Shown piece after piece: positions 1 to 7,763 of a DNA stretch of 39,054 nucleotides. The stretch is taken from contig CAAGMZ010000023.1 in NCBI GenBank assembly GCA_900771195.1, positions 1 through 39,054 on the forward strand, given 5' to 3'. Each line of letters opens with the position of its first letter. Position 1 is the stretch's first letter. The position numbers and the translations under genes were made by a program. The stretch is from Lachnospiraceae bacterium (GTDB taxonomy: Bacteria > Bacillota > Clostridia > Lachnospirales > Lachnospiraceae). The notes below the pieces were generated by a model. It ran no database searches and was not told the DNA's origin. It worked only from the letters and a program-made list of their open reading frames with translations.

Positions 1-273
1 ACCTGCATGAAATCGGAAATCTTAAGCAATCAGGCTGAAATTGCCGATATGAAATCCAGACTTTCTGACACTAAGTCTGAGCTTGCGGACGCCAGAGCTG
101 AGCTTGCTTCCAATCAGGCCGAGCTTGCTGAGACAGCCAACAAGTTTGCTGCCTATATCATTGGCTCTGTGAAGAACAGTTCCGGCACAAAGGAAGAAGC
201 CGTAGCTAACATTGTTAAACAGTGCGAAAAAACAGAAATCGAGGCAATTGCTCTGGTAGAAAAATACTGGTAA
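1..273 (+). CDS. C-terminal fragment, probable Rpn/PD-(D/E)XK transposase-family protein
   Basis: The reading frame is open from the first base, so the gene probably starts left of the window. The ATG at position 7 has no visible ribosome binding site. The visible 90 residues are a heptad-rich coiled coil (repeats of the type SELADARAEL and SNQAELAE, about residues 12-45) followed by a small helical end, EAVANIVKQCEKTEIEA... closing with VEKYW. Many Rpn/PD-(D/E)XK nuclease-family transposase-like proteins of Clostridia end with such a charged coiled coil and a final ...Y/FW. No catalytic residue is inside the window, so the family is inferred from the tail alone. It could be another coiled-coil protein. 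A strong terminator follows directly. Confidence 0.45.
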   Translation, partial: TCMKSEILSNQAEIADMKSRLSDTKSELADARAELASNQAELAETANKFAAYIIGSVKNSSGTKEEAVANIVKQCEKTEIEAIALVEKYW

Positions 274-295
274 AATGAGGCTGTGAAATTAGCCC

Positions 296-333
296 GAAGC
301 CTTTGCAGAAGAATCTGCAGAGGCTTCTTTTTT
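296..333 (+). terminator. Rho-independent terminator after the left-edge gene
   Basis: A 14-bp stem (GAAGCCTTTGCAGA at 296-309 against TCTGCAGAGGCTTC at 314-327, with one G-T pair) has a four-base loop and is followed by six T. It lies 22 bases after the stop codon of the left-edge gene. Confidence 0.9.
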
Positions 334-393
334 ATTTTCCGATTCAGATAAGCAAGCTGTAAAATTATTATTTTATCGGTGGTTTTGGGATGC

Positions 394-437
394 TAAAACA
401 AATATTTTCGGGTCGCCGCCCGAAAATATTTGTTTTA
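394..437. terminator. Perfect 19-bp inverted repeat, probable terminator of the rubredoxin-domain gene
   Basis: TAAAACAAATATTTTCGGG (394-412) is repeated as its exact reverse complement at 419-437 around the loop TCGCCG. The arms end in A and T runs, so either strand gives a GC-topped hairpin finishing in TTTGTTTTA. It sits 7 bases past the stop of the minus-strand gene at 445-1065 and between convergent units, so it likely ends that gene and backs up the terminator at 296-333. Confidence 0.75.
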
Positions 438-444
438 CGGCTAC

Positions 445-1065
445 TTAATTTTCATAAACCGGTTCAAAATCTTCCGGTCCGTGTCCGCACAAAGGACAGG
501 AAAAATCAGCCGGAAGCTCACTTCCCTCATAAACATAACCACAGATTTTGCAGCGCCATCCGACAATTTTCTTGTCAGCGGAAGCCTGCTCGGGCTTAGG
601 CTTTACCTTGCTCTGATAATCTGCATAAGTAAGAGGTGCGTTATCAGACAGCACTTCTGCATCCACTACTTCTGCAATGAACAGTGTATGGCTTCCAAGG
701 TCCTGCTGTCCTGACACCTTGCAGCTTATATATGCGCATGCCTGCCATGACAGGTACGGAATTCCCTGCCGGTCAGACGGACAATTTATGGAAGCAAATT
801 TATCAACATCCCTGCCTGACCGGAATCCGAAATGTTTAATAGTCTCAAATGAGGTGCTTTGGTCCAGAAGGCTCAGTGTAAAAATACCGCTCTCCTTAAT
901 AAGGTCACAGGTATAGTTGCTGTTGAGCACTGAAATCGCAACTCTTGTGGGGTTACCGGCCACCTGCATACATGTGTTGGTAATGCATCCGTTAACTCTG
1001 TCACCGGCCTTTGTTGCCAGCATGAATACGCCATAGCTCAGATTATATAATGCTTTTTTGTCCAT
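445..1065 (-). CDS. Flavin reductase-like protein with C-terminal rubredoxin domain (high-molecular-weight rubredoxin type)
   Basis: This 206-residue protein has two parts. Residues 1 to about 150 are a flavin reductase-like FMN-binding domain, opening with ALYNLSYGVFMLAT and containing the CITNTCMQVA region. Residues 167-206 are a rubredoxin-type iron site with Cys172, Cys175, Cys190 and Cys193 in CKICGYVYEG and CPLCG. Only 14 residues separate the two CxxC pairs, which resembles the short rubredoxin module of rubrerythrins. Proteins of this layout (Hrb, known from Moorella) pass electrons from NAD(P)H to flavodiiron proteins or other O2/NO-detoxifying partners; that role here is inference. 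The start at 1065 has GGGAGG six bases upstream and a promoter at 1122-1151. It is divergent from the DUF1292 gene and probably acts in the cytoplasm. Confidence 0.88.
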   Translation of the reverse strand: MDKKALYNLSYGVFMLATKAGDRVNGCITNTCMQVAGNPTRVAISVLNSNYTCDLIKESGIFTLSLLDQSTSFETIKHFGFRSGRDVDKFASINCPSDRQGIPYLSWQACAYISCKVSGQQDLGSHTLFIAEVVDAEVLSDNAPLTYADYQSKVKPKPEQASADKKIVGWRCKICGYVYEGSELPADFSCPLCGHGPEDFEPVYEN

Positions 1066-1121
1066 AAGATACCTCCCGGATTATTGTTTTGGACGATGGA
1101 ATCACATCATCTTTATATTAA

Positions 1122-1151
1122 ATTATAATTCTCTGCCCCGATAAAAGTCAA
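1122..1151 (-). promoter_or_regulatory. Promoter of the flavin reductase-rubredoxin gene
   Basis: On the minus strand TTGACT (1146-1151) and a consensus TATAAT (1122-1127) are 18 bases apart, giving a 5' leader of about 50 bases before the ATG at 1065. Confidence 0.7.
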
Positions 1152-1159
1152 CCGATATA

Positions 1160-1185
1160 TGATTGGACAAATCAAAATATTGATT
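1160..1185. promoter_or_regulatory. Candidate operator between divergent promoters
   Basis: Three TGATT/AATCA units lie between the two -35 boxes: TGATT-GGACA-AATCA at 1160-1174, and AATCAA-AATA-TTGATT at 1170-1185, a 16-base palindrome that covers the -35 box of the plus-strand promoter. The arrangement suits binding of a dimeric regulator acting on both genes. The regulator is unknown. Confidence 0.35.
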
Positions 1186-1208
1186 TTGACGGCCATATGT
1201 CATATCAT
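1180..1208 (+). promoter_or_regulatory. Promoter of the DUF1292 / sce7726 pair
   Basis: TTGATT (1180-1185) and TATCAT (1203-1208) are 17 bases apart. The -10 box lies inside a perfect inverted repeat, CATATCA-TGA-TGATATG (1201-1217). Its position rules out the upstream in-frame ATG at 1159 as the start of the following gene. Confidence 0.6.
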
Positions 1209-1269
1209 GATGATATGCCTGCCGAAAAATTTCGACAGACGAATACTGATTTTCACAGGAGAAATATTT

Positions 1270-1563
1270 ATGATTGATAATTCAGATATTCAGAAAACCA
1301 ATACTGTCATTCTCAAGGACGAATCCGGAAATCCCATGAAATTCGAATTTCTTGACAGACAGACTTATAATGGCGAAAAATATGTTATCCTTCTTCCCAT
1401 ACCCGAACCGAAAGATGGAAATGTTGTAATTCTCAGGCTGGAGTACACTGACGGGGAAGACGGCGCAGAAAATTACGTTGAAGAGACAGATTCTGATGTG
1501 CTTAACGCTGTATATGAATTATTCAAGGAGCATTGCAGTGACAGATTTGATTTTGATATGTAG
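1270..1563 (+). CDS. DUF1292 domain protein
   Basis: This is a 97-residue acidic protein. Its body, TVILKDESGNPMKFEFLDR..YNGEKYVILLPI, followed by an acidic stretch and a closing helix (VLNAVYELFKEH), matches the DUF1292 family, small cytoplasmic proteins of Firmicutes with no established biochemical role. The start at 1270 is chosen because AGGAG lies 8 bases upstream (1257-1261) and because the promoter at 1180-1208 lies downstream of the longer in-frame ATG at 1159. DUF1292 genes often accompany yqgF/ruvX and mreB-type genes. Here the partner is instead a nuclease-like gene 28 bases downstream, probably in the same transcript. Confidence 0.85.
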   Translation: MIDNSDIQKTNTVILKDESGNPMKFEFLDRQTYNGEKYVILLPIPEPKDGNVVILRLEYTDGEDGAENYVEETDSDVLNAVYELFKEHCSDRFDFDM

Positions 1564-1591
1564 TATACTGTTGTTATTTTCGGAGGTATAA

Positions 1592-2146
1592 ATGCTTTAC
1601 GATAAAGATATTCGCGAACCGCTTTTTGACTATCTTGAAGATAATTTTGGCAAATGCAGGATTTTTGAAGAGGTCCCAATGTCCAAAGCCAGAGCTGATG
1701 TTATGATGGTTCTTCCGTCCGAAATTGTCGGGGTGGAAATCAAGAGCAGCGTTGACACCTATGACCGTCTTCACGGTCAGGTGCTCAACTACAACAAATT
1801 CTGCGACAGAAACTATGTTGCCGTGGGACTGCGTCATGCAAAGCATGTGTCAGAGCACATTCCCGATTTCTGGGGAATTCTGTGCATATATGAAGACAAT
1901 CATAAAATAATCATCGACGAGCTCCGTACTGCTCTTCCCAACCCAAAGCTTAAGCAGGACCTGCAGCTTAGCCTTCTCTGGAAAAAAGAGCTTTTCAATA
2001 TCCTTGACAATAACCGGCTTCCTAAATACCGTGACCGCAGCAAAGCATTCATCCGTAAAAAATTGATGGACAAAATTCCGTCTGAGCTTCTTAAAGCGCA
2101 GATGTGTGAAGAACTTTTTCAGCGAGATTACACGACGCTGCTGTAA
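1592..2146 (+). CDS. sce7726-family / MmcB-like PD-(D/E)XK nuclease-fold protein
   Basis: This is a 184-residue protein. Residues 33-63 carry a PD-(D/E)XK-type core: Asp36 in RADVMMV, Glu49 and Lys51 in GVEIKSS, then a DTYDRLHGQVLNY segment in which Gln63 and Tyr67 suit the QxxxY form of the fold. This layout, with the later VAVGLRHA strand, matches the sce7726 family, related to the MmcB DNA-repair nucleases. It may cut or bind DNA, but no substrate is known. The C-terminal half is a basic helical region without a motif I recognise. The start has CGGAGG 7 bases upstream. It follows the DUF1292 gene and converges on the alpha-galactosidase gene with only 10 bases between stops and no terminator visible. 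Confidence 0.75.
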   Translation: MLYDKDIREPLFDYLEDNFGKCRIFEEVPMSKARADVMMVLPSEIVGVEIKSSVDTYDRLHGQVLNYNKFCDRNYVAVGLRHAKHVSEHIPDFWGILCIYEDNHKIIIDELRTALPNPKLKQDLQLSLLWKKELFNILDNNRLPKYRDRSKAFIRKKLMDKIPSELLKAQMCEELFQRDYTTLL

Positions 2147-2156
2147 AACAAATCAA

Positions 2157-4358
2157 TTATTTAACAGCTATTTCAAATAATCTTGCCATGACAGGCTTGT
2201 CAAAATGCACTGTCAGCACATCGCCGTCCACCGAAAATGATGCCGGTTCTTTTTCTGGATAAATGCAGTTTACAGCCACACCGTTTTGGGCAAAATCCAG
2301 GCTTCCAAGCGGTATTGATAATGTATTATCCGTACATTTCTCCCCGGCTTTTATGCGCCTGTCATTACTCTTTCCTTCCATTTGGCGTTTCCACACTGCA
2401 AGATATGCCTTATCATCAAGCTTAAGACCTCCGCATACCCACATATCCTCATTGTCAGCGATGTCAAGAGGCCAGAACGGAAGTGCCGTTTTGATGTCCC
2501 TGCGGATTTTTTTGTAGCATGAAATGCCCTCCTTGACAAGTCCGGTCCGCTCTGCGGGAAGCTCCGCAAGATGCCCGCTCTGGTGTATGCGAAGAAGCAT
2601 TGCATTTATCATGTTGTATATAACTTCCTCACTGTTGCCCTGCCTCATGGGATACGACCAAACTGCCGCCTGCTCGGGAGCAACGCCGGATGCCGCATTA
2701 CATGCAATCGTAGCATAATTTCTGTAATCTTCCTGGTCAGATGTAGACTGGATGCTGTATCTTGACAGGAGTGCATAGTCAATACGAAGTCCTCCGCTTG
2801 AACAGTTCTCAATAACAAGGTCAGGATATCTCTTAAACACATCATCAAGCCAAGCAAGGTAAGCCCTCTCATGCTCGAGGAGTCCCTCTCCCACACTGTC
2901 GGCATTAATCTCCGTGCCTATGCCGGGTTCAATGTTGTAATCCATCTTGATATAACCCACGCCATACTCTCTTACAACCCTGTCTATCACTTCATTCACG
3001 TGCTCGATTACGGCAGGATTTCTGAAGTCAAGCTGATAGCGGCTTCTGTCGTACACTCTTTTTCCATGCCGGACAAAAAACCAGTCGTCAGGAGCATTTT
3101 GTGCTTTTTTACAGTTAATTCCCATAACCTCAAGCTCCAGCCATACGCCGGGAACCATGCCTTTACTGCGGATATAATCTGTCACTTCCTTTATGCCATT
3201 GGGAAAACGTTCACGGCATTCCTGCCATTCGCCTACACTGTCCCACCATTCACCCGGTGCGTACCAGCCTGCATCAATAACATAATATTCACAGCCGCAT
3301 TCTGCCGCCGCATCAATAAGCGGAATTTCTTTATCCGTCGTTGGATTTCCGAAAAGGCAGTTCATGTAATCGTTAAAAATAACAGGAAGCTCCTCGTCGT
3401 CTTTATTAGGTCTGCGAATCATCCTGCGGTATTTCGTAAGTGCTCCTATTGCATTCTCAAAGCTGTCATCAGCTACTCCGACTGCAACAGGCACCGTTTC
3501 AAAGATTTCGCCCGGTGCAAGGTTTTTAAACCAGTGTGACTGTACCTCCGTAGGGCCGCTGACACATACGTAAAAATGTGTATTCTGGTCGCTTATCTCA
3601 TAGTGCCATGAACCGTTGTGCTCAATCTGCCAGAACAGGCTTGTGTGTGCTTCTCTATTTTCAACATATCCTAACGGAAGATATTTCTTGGATGACCAGT
3701 TGCCTGTGTTGGTAACCTCTAAAACCTGCGAAGTACGCTGATACACTCCCGGCTGTGTCTGTGCCAGTCCCAAATCTCCAAAAGTATATTCCTTTATGCT
3801 CATTTCCTTCTGCCAGCCGTTATAAGGAATACGGACACGCATTTTGGCATCGGAATTACTCTTCCCCTCTTTTTCGATTCCCGTATAACAGAAAGATGAC
3901 ACATATTCAAGGGTCTGAATCTCCTCCCCCTCATTGAGTACCCTGTTGTACATGCGGACTACCGGTGTTCCATTATAAAACTGCATGACAGTCTCAACGC
4001 GTATGTGCGTAAAATCTCTGTCTTCCTGATAAACAGTAAGTCTGCGTCCTTTTTCATTCACGATGTCATCCATTCCCGCATAAGTGAGAAGATATCCCGG
4101 AGCCGTGACTATATGCTTGTTTCCGTGTTTTTCATAAGGTCGGTTGTATCCGGAAAGATTAATCTGGACGAGCTGGAAGGCTTCATCAATAAACTGCTGT
4201 TTTCTTGCAACATCTTCTTTCTTGCATTCAGCGCCGAAGCTGCATATATCGTCCTCGGAAAATTCCGCCTTTGAAAAATGAAGAAGCTTTATCTGATTTT
4301 TGTCTGTTATTCCAAATACAATGTGAATGCCGTTTTCGTTGATTCTGATATATTCCAT
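2157..4358 (-). CDS. Alpha-galactosidase, glycoside hydrolase family 36
   Basis: This 733-residue protein hydrolyses terminal alpha-1,6-galactosyl residues of melibiose, raffinose or stachyose. The N-terminal beta-sandwich spans about residues 1-310, and the catalytic barrel contains YVIDAGWYAP (359-368), GVWLELEVMG (404-413), the nucleophile Asp473 in YIKMDYN, and the presumed acid/base Asp541 in TSDQEDYRN. The length fits GH36 enzymes of Firmicutes. No signal peptide is seen, so it should act on imported oligosaccharides in the cytoplasm. The start at 4358 has AAGGAAG 8 bases upstream. No sugar transporter or regulator gene is adjacent, and a long hairpin (4387-4451) separates it from the upstream Nudix gene. 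No clear promoter of its own was found. Confidence 0.93.
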   Translation of the reverse strand: MEYIRINENGIHIVFGITDKNQIKLLHFSKAEFSEDDICSFGAECKKEDVARKQQFIDEAFQLVQINLSGYNRPYEKHGNKHIVTAPGYLLTYAGMDDIVNEKGRRLTVYQEDRDFTHIRVETVMQFYNGTPVVRMYNRVLNEGEEIQTLEYVSSFCYTGIEKEGKSNSDAKMRVRIPYNGWQKEMSIKEYTFGDLGLAQTQPGVYQRTSQVLEVTNTGNWSSKKYLPLGYVENREAHTSLFWQIEHNGSWHYEISDQNTHFYVCVSGPTEVQSHWFKNLAPGEIFETVPVAVGVADDSFENAIGALTKYRRMIRRPNKDDEELPVIFNDYMNCLFGNPTTDKEIPLIDAAAECGCEYYVIDAGWYAPGEWWDSVGEWQECRERFPNGIKEVTDYIRSKGMVPGVWLELEVMGINCKKAQNAPDDWFFVRHGKRVYDRSRYQLDFRNPAVIEHVNEVIDRVVREYGVGYIKMDYNIEPGIGTEINADSVGEGLLEHERAYLAWLDDVFKRYPDLVIENCSSGGLRIDYALLSRYSIQSTSDQEDYRNYATIACNAASGVAPEQAAVWSYPMRQGNSEEVIYNMINAMLLRIHQSGHLAELPAERTGLVKEGISCYKKIRRDIKTALPFWPLDIADNEDMWVCGGLKLDDKAYLAVWKRQMEGKSNDRRIKAGEKCTDNTLSIPLGSLDFAQNGVAVNCIYPEKEPASFSVDGDVLTVHFDKPVMARLFEIAVK

Positions 4359-4386
4359 GTTATATACTTCCTTTTTTAAATAAACA

Positions 4387-4451
4387 GGCTGTAAAACAAT
4401 TAACTTAGCCGGGTCTTAGAGTGCCCAACCTCAGATAATCATTTCACAGCC
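4387..4451 (-). terminator. Long imperfect hairpin upstream of the alpha-galactosidase gene; probable terminator or repeat element
   Basis: A 65-base inverted repeat: GGCTGTAAAA (4387-4396) pairs with TTTCACAGCC (4442-4451) with one G-T pair, and the inner arms at 4397-4408 and 4430-4441 continue the stem with two mismatches and two G-T pairs. The top contains GGG and CCC. On the minus strand it is followed by TGTTTATTT. It may end the Nudix transcript or be a small intergenic repeat, since related GCTGTRAAA ends occur near 280 and 356. Confidence 0.5.
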
Positions 4452-4490
4452 CTCTTTTACGTGGTGGTAAATGTCCATGTGAGCCGTCAT

Positions 4491-4943
4491 TCAGAATAAT
4501 CTTCTCAGGCCCCACAGTCTCTGTTTCTTAAGCTCAAGGTATTCCGCATAAGCCTGCTCAAGTATCTGCCTCTCATTGGTAAACTTAAGCAGATGATATG
4601 CCTCATGGTACTTGTAAAAACCGGAGTCCTCAAAGAATTCCTCGCGCTGCGGCTTGCTGTAGTAGCTGTCAGCCATCATAAGATACCAGTGAACCTCTTT
4701 ATCGACTGTATCGCCGGGTACATTAAAAGTATACCGGCTCTTGCCGACATATTTGATAATCGTCGCATCAGCGCCTGACTCCTCCTTGACTTCACGAAGA
4801 GCCGTCTCCTTGTACTCCTCACCCTGCTCCACGGTTCCTTTTGGCAGAACCCATCCTTCATACCTGTTTCTGTAATTCTTATAAAGCAGGAGTATTTTCC
4901 CTCGAAAAATTACCACACCACCACAGCTCGTTGCTTCAACCAT
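4491..4943 (-). CDS. Nudix hydrolase
   Basis: This is a 150-residue protein with a complete Nudix box starting at Gly36: G-x5-E42-x7-R50-E51-V-x-E54-E55-S-G-A, the metal site of enzymes that hydrolyse nucleoside diphosphates linked to another group. The preceding GGVVIF..KILLLYKN and WVLPKGTVE strands are like those of dinucleoside polyphosphate (Ap4A) hydrolases. The substrate cannot be read from the sequence. AGGAGG lies 7 bases before the start at 4943. It follows the penicillin-binding protein gene in the same direction after a gap of 52 bases and is likely the last gene of that transcript. Confidence 0.88.
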   Translation of the reverse strand: MVEATSCGGVVIFRGKILLLYKNYRNRYEGWVLPKGTVEQGEEYKETALREVKEESGADATIIKYVGKSRYTFNVPGDTVDKEVHWYLMMADSYYSKPQREEFFEDSGFYKYHEAYHLLKFTNERQILEQAYAEYLELKKQRLWGLRRLF

Positions 4944-4995
4944 TGCAAAACCTCCTGGTATGGTGTGTCACAATTGACCTGATGTAATTATACAA

Positions 4996-6459
4996 CTAAT
5001 AGCTCTGATTGGCAATTGTATTTTTCTGTGAATAGTAGTAATCATATATCTGCCTTGATACCATTTTGGCAGTCGTGGTCTGTGATGGTCCGCCCTCAAC
5101 AACAGTAACCACCGCAATCTCCGGAGCCTCGGCAGGCGAAAAGCTGACTAAAAGAGTATGCTCATATCCCTGTGTTCCAAACTGTGCCGTACCTGACTTT
5201 GCGGCTACGGTATACTGATCCGACAACAACTCGGCGTACCGGCTCCCACCTACATATGTCATGCAGTCCTTCATAAACGCAGCCTCATCTTCAGTCATCA
5301 GACTGCCGTATTCCGAAGGCTTGAAGCTCTTAACGGTTACACCCCCGGCACTTTCCACATGGTCGGTAACATACGGCTTCATAAGCACACCGTTATTGGC
5401 AATAGCGCAATCAATCATGGCAAGCTCCATCGGGGTCACAAGTGTTTTGCCCTGTCCAAAAGATGTCTGGGCTGTCTCCCACCGGCCGGAATCCTCATTA
5501 AGCACAAACTGACTCCGGTTATACTCCATATCAAGAGGTATATCGCTGTTAAAAAGCAATTTGTCTGGCGTGGCTGCAAAACTGTTAACATCAAGGCTTA
5601 GACCGATATTTATGAAAGATGTATTACATGAATAATAAAATGAATCAAGCAGGTTAAGTTGGCCATGTGCAATTCCCTCTGCACAGCTCATGGTGCTGTC
5701 GCCGAGTTTAACAGAGCCTGTACAGTCGTAGGAATAATTATCGTAATCATCCTTATGCTCCTTGTAATACTCAAGAAGTGTTACTATCTTGAAAGTTGAG
5801 CCCGGTGGATAGAGCCCCTGCGTGGCCCTGTTTACAAGAACAGAATCGGCCCCCTCTGCAGTTATGGTATCCCATTCAGCGGCAAGGGTATTGGGATTAA
5901 AATCAGGCTTTGATACCATGGCGAGTATTTTGCCTGTCGAGGGTTCCATCACTATAACGGCACCCCGGCTGCTTCCAAGCGCATCGCTTGCTGCCTTCTG
6001 CAGACCGTAGTCTAACGTAGTGACGAGATTATCCCCCTGATTTCTCTGACCGCTGATGTCATTTGCAATCTGCTCAAAAAAATTCTGGTTGCTTTTTAAC
6101 ATGTAATATCCGGCATTACTCTCCAGTCCGTATCCGCCATTATTGATGTACCCTGCCACATGGGCAAAAAGATTATCACACGGATAATAACGTACATCAT
6201 TGCCATTATCATCAGTTGCCGTAGAGGCAATGACCGTACCGTCGGAGGTGAGTATCGAACCGCGGATGACCTTGGACTCAAGCACTCCCTGACGCTTATT
6301 GTATGAATTGTTAATTACATCATCTGCCTTGACCACATTAAAATAAATCATATACGCGAAAAGCCCCACAAATATGGCAAGAAAAATATATGTGGTGACA
6401 AGTATTCCCCTATTCTGCCTGTTCTTTTGGGATTTTTTCCGTAACTTCTCTGACATCAT
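4996..6459 (-). CDS. Class B penicillin-binding protein (D,D-transpeptidase), PbpA type
   Basis: This 487-residue protein cross-links peptidoglycan on the outer face of the membrane. A basic N-terminus and one membrane segment (about residues 18-41) are followed by a short dimerisation region and the transpeptidase domain. The domain has the serine motif PGSTFK (Ser221, Lys224), SCN (277-279) and KSGT (421-424). It lacks PASTA domains and is short, like the PbpA partners of RodA/FtsW. The ORF reaches 6465, but GGGAG is well spaced only for the ATG at 6459 or the adjacent one at 6456. The gene overlaps the end of the SEDS gene by about 50 bases, which suggests translational coupling of the glycosyltransferase and transpeptidase. 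Confidence 0.92.
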   Translation of the reverse strand: MMSEKLRKKSQKNRQNRGILVTTYIFLAIFVGLFAYMIYFNVVKADDVINNSYNKRQGVLESKVIRGSILTSDGTVIASTATDDNGNDVRYYPCDNLFAHVAGYINNGGYGLESNAGYYMLKSNQNFFEQIANDISGQRNQGDNLVTTLDYGLQKAASDALGSSRGAVIVMEPSTGKILAMVSKPDFNPNTLAAEWDTITAEGADSVLVNRATQGLYPPGSTFKIVTLLEYYKEHKDDYDNYSYDCTGSVKLGDSTMSCAEGIAHGQLNLLDSFYYSCNTSFINIGLSLDVNSFAATPDKLLFNSDIPLDMEYNRSQFVLNEDSGRWETAQTSFGQGKTLVTPMELAMIDCAIANNGVLMKPYVTDHVESAGGVTVKSFKPSEYGSLMTEDEAAFMKDCMTYVGGSRYAELLSDQYTVAAKSGTAQFGTQGYEHTLLVSFSPAEAPEIAVVTVVEGGPSQTTTAKMVSRQIYDYYYSQKNTIANQSY

Positions 6460-7762
6460 CCTCATTCTCCCTTACAAGTATAAATACAGCCTGCACCATT
6501 GCAAACATCATCAGCGAACACAGTATCGAGCTTCCGCCGTAGCTCACAAACGGAAGTGTCACTCCCGTCGACGGAATAAATTTGGTGACACCGCCGATAG
6601 TGAGAAAACACTGGAAAATATAAAGCGTACCGAATCCAACGGCAATAAGCTTGTAGAAAACATCCCTGCTCCTTGTGGCAATGCGCATTATTACTATAAA
6701 ACAGTTAAAGCATATAAGCGCCACGCACAGTGCAAAAATCATTCCGAACTCCTCTGATATGGCAGAAAATACAAAATCCTTCACCGCAACGGGAATTTTG
6801 CCCGGAGTTCCCTCATAAAGTCCCAGTCCGAACCATCCTCCTGTTCCGATGGCAAAAAGAGACTGTGTTATCTGATATCCGCCTGTGTCTATAATGCTCC
6901 ATGGGTCACGCCATGCATTTATTCTTACGCGCACATGTGAGAATGCCTTGTATGCAAGCACGGCAGCGGCACAGCCGCATGCAATCCCCGCTATCAGATA
7001 GAATGGTTTTCCCGTGCTTATATAAAGCATTACAATGTACACAACGAAGAAAATCAACGCTGTTCCCAGGTCATTTGACGCTATAAGGATAAGTACATGC
7101 AGTGCCGCAAGCAGGGCCGAAATAACTATATTTCTGAATTCTTTTGCCTTACAAAGCATTGCTGCCACATACAAAACATATATGAGCTTGACAAATTCCG
7201 ACGGCTGAAAGCTGAACCCTGCAATATTGATTGAAAGATTGGCTCCAAGCGTTGTTTTACCGAGTATCAGTGTGACAGACAGGAGAATTAGTCCGATTAC
7301 AGGATAAAGCCATTTGATTTTTATGAGAAATCTTCTCCTACACATTATTTTGGGTATAAAAAACGAAATAATCGTTCCAATCAGAACTATTATAAACTGT
7401 TTGAATGCACTTTCCGGCTTAAGCCTCTCGACCATGACAAAGCCAAGTGCCAGCAGCATGGCCATATTATTTACAAGAAGCCTTGAGCTTTCAGGATAAA
7501 ACAGTCTGTAGAGAACCACAAGCAGTATAAGGTAAATAAACTCAAGCACCACAAAAATAAGCAGATTCACATCCATCTTATGATACAGGATTATGGCAGA
7601 GCACATGGCATATATCGTCATTGTAATAATGTTCTGCCATGCATATCTGCTTCTGAGCTTTTCCGGTCTTTTGGATGCATTTATGTTGAAACACAGAAAA
7701 GTATATATTAGCATCAGAAAAAGCATCACATATTTTGATATATTTATAAGTATTCTGGTCAT
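6410..7762 (-). CDS. SEDS-family peptidoglycan glycosyltransferase (FtsW/RodA/SpoVE)
   Basis: This is a 450-residue polytopic membrane protein with about ten hydrophobic segments. SEDS family marks include the GFSFQPSEFVKL segment, SNDLGTALIFF, the large outer loop with RINAWRDPW (a conserved Asp in this loop is catalytic in RodA), GLGLYEGTPGKIP, DFVFSAISEEFG and the C-terminal FIPSTGVTLPFVSYGGSS signature. These proteins polymerise lipid II into glycan strands. The gene starts one base after the U32 gene stop, with GAGGGG 9 bases upstream, and its end overlaps the cognate class B penicillin-binding protein. Whether it serves division, elongation or sporulation cannot be decided from the sequence, although zapA lies nearby upstream. 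Confidence 0.93.
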   Translation of the reverse strand: MTRILINISKYVMLFLMLIYTFLCFNINASKRPEKLRSRYAWQNIITMTIYAMCSAIILYHKMDVNLLIFVVLEFIYLILLVVLYRLFYPESSRLLVNNMAMLLALGFVMVERLKPESAFKQFIIVLIGTIISFFIPKIMCRRRFLIKIKWLYPVIGLILLSVTLILGKTTLGANLSINIAGFSFQPSEFVKLIYVLYVAAMLCKAKEFRNIVISALLAALHVLILIASNDLGTALIFFVVYIVMLYISTGKPFYLIAGIACGCAAAVLAYKAFSHVRVRINAWRDPWSIIDTGGYQITQSLFAIGTGGWFGLGLYEGTPGKIPVAVKDFVFSAISEEFGMIFALCVALICFNCFIVIMRIATRSRDVFYKLIAVGFGTLYIFQCFLTIGGVTKFIPSTGVTLPFVSYGGSSILCSLMMFAMVQAVFILVRENEDDVREVTEKIPKEQAE

Positions 7763-7763
7763 T

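Noticed and set aside
1159..1269. Longer N-terminus for the DUF1292 protein
   Set aside because: The promoter elements at 1180-1208 lie inside this stretch, and only the ATG at 1270 has a well-placed ribosome binding site.
2871..3539. Open frame of 222 codons on the plus strand opposite the alpha-galactosidase gene
   Set aside because: Antisense to the catalytic domain of GH36, with no binding site or family resemblance.
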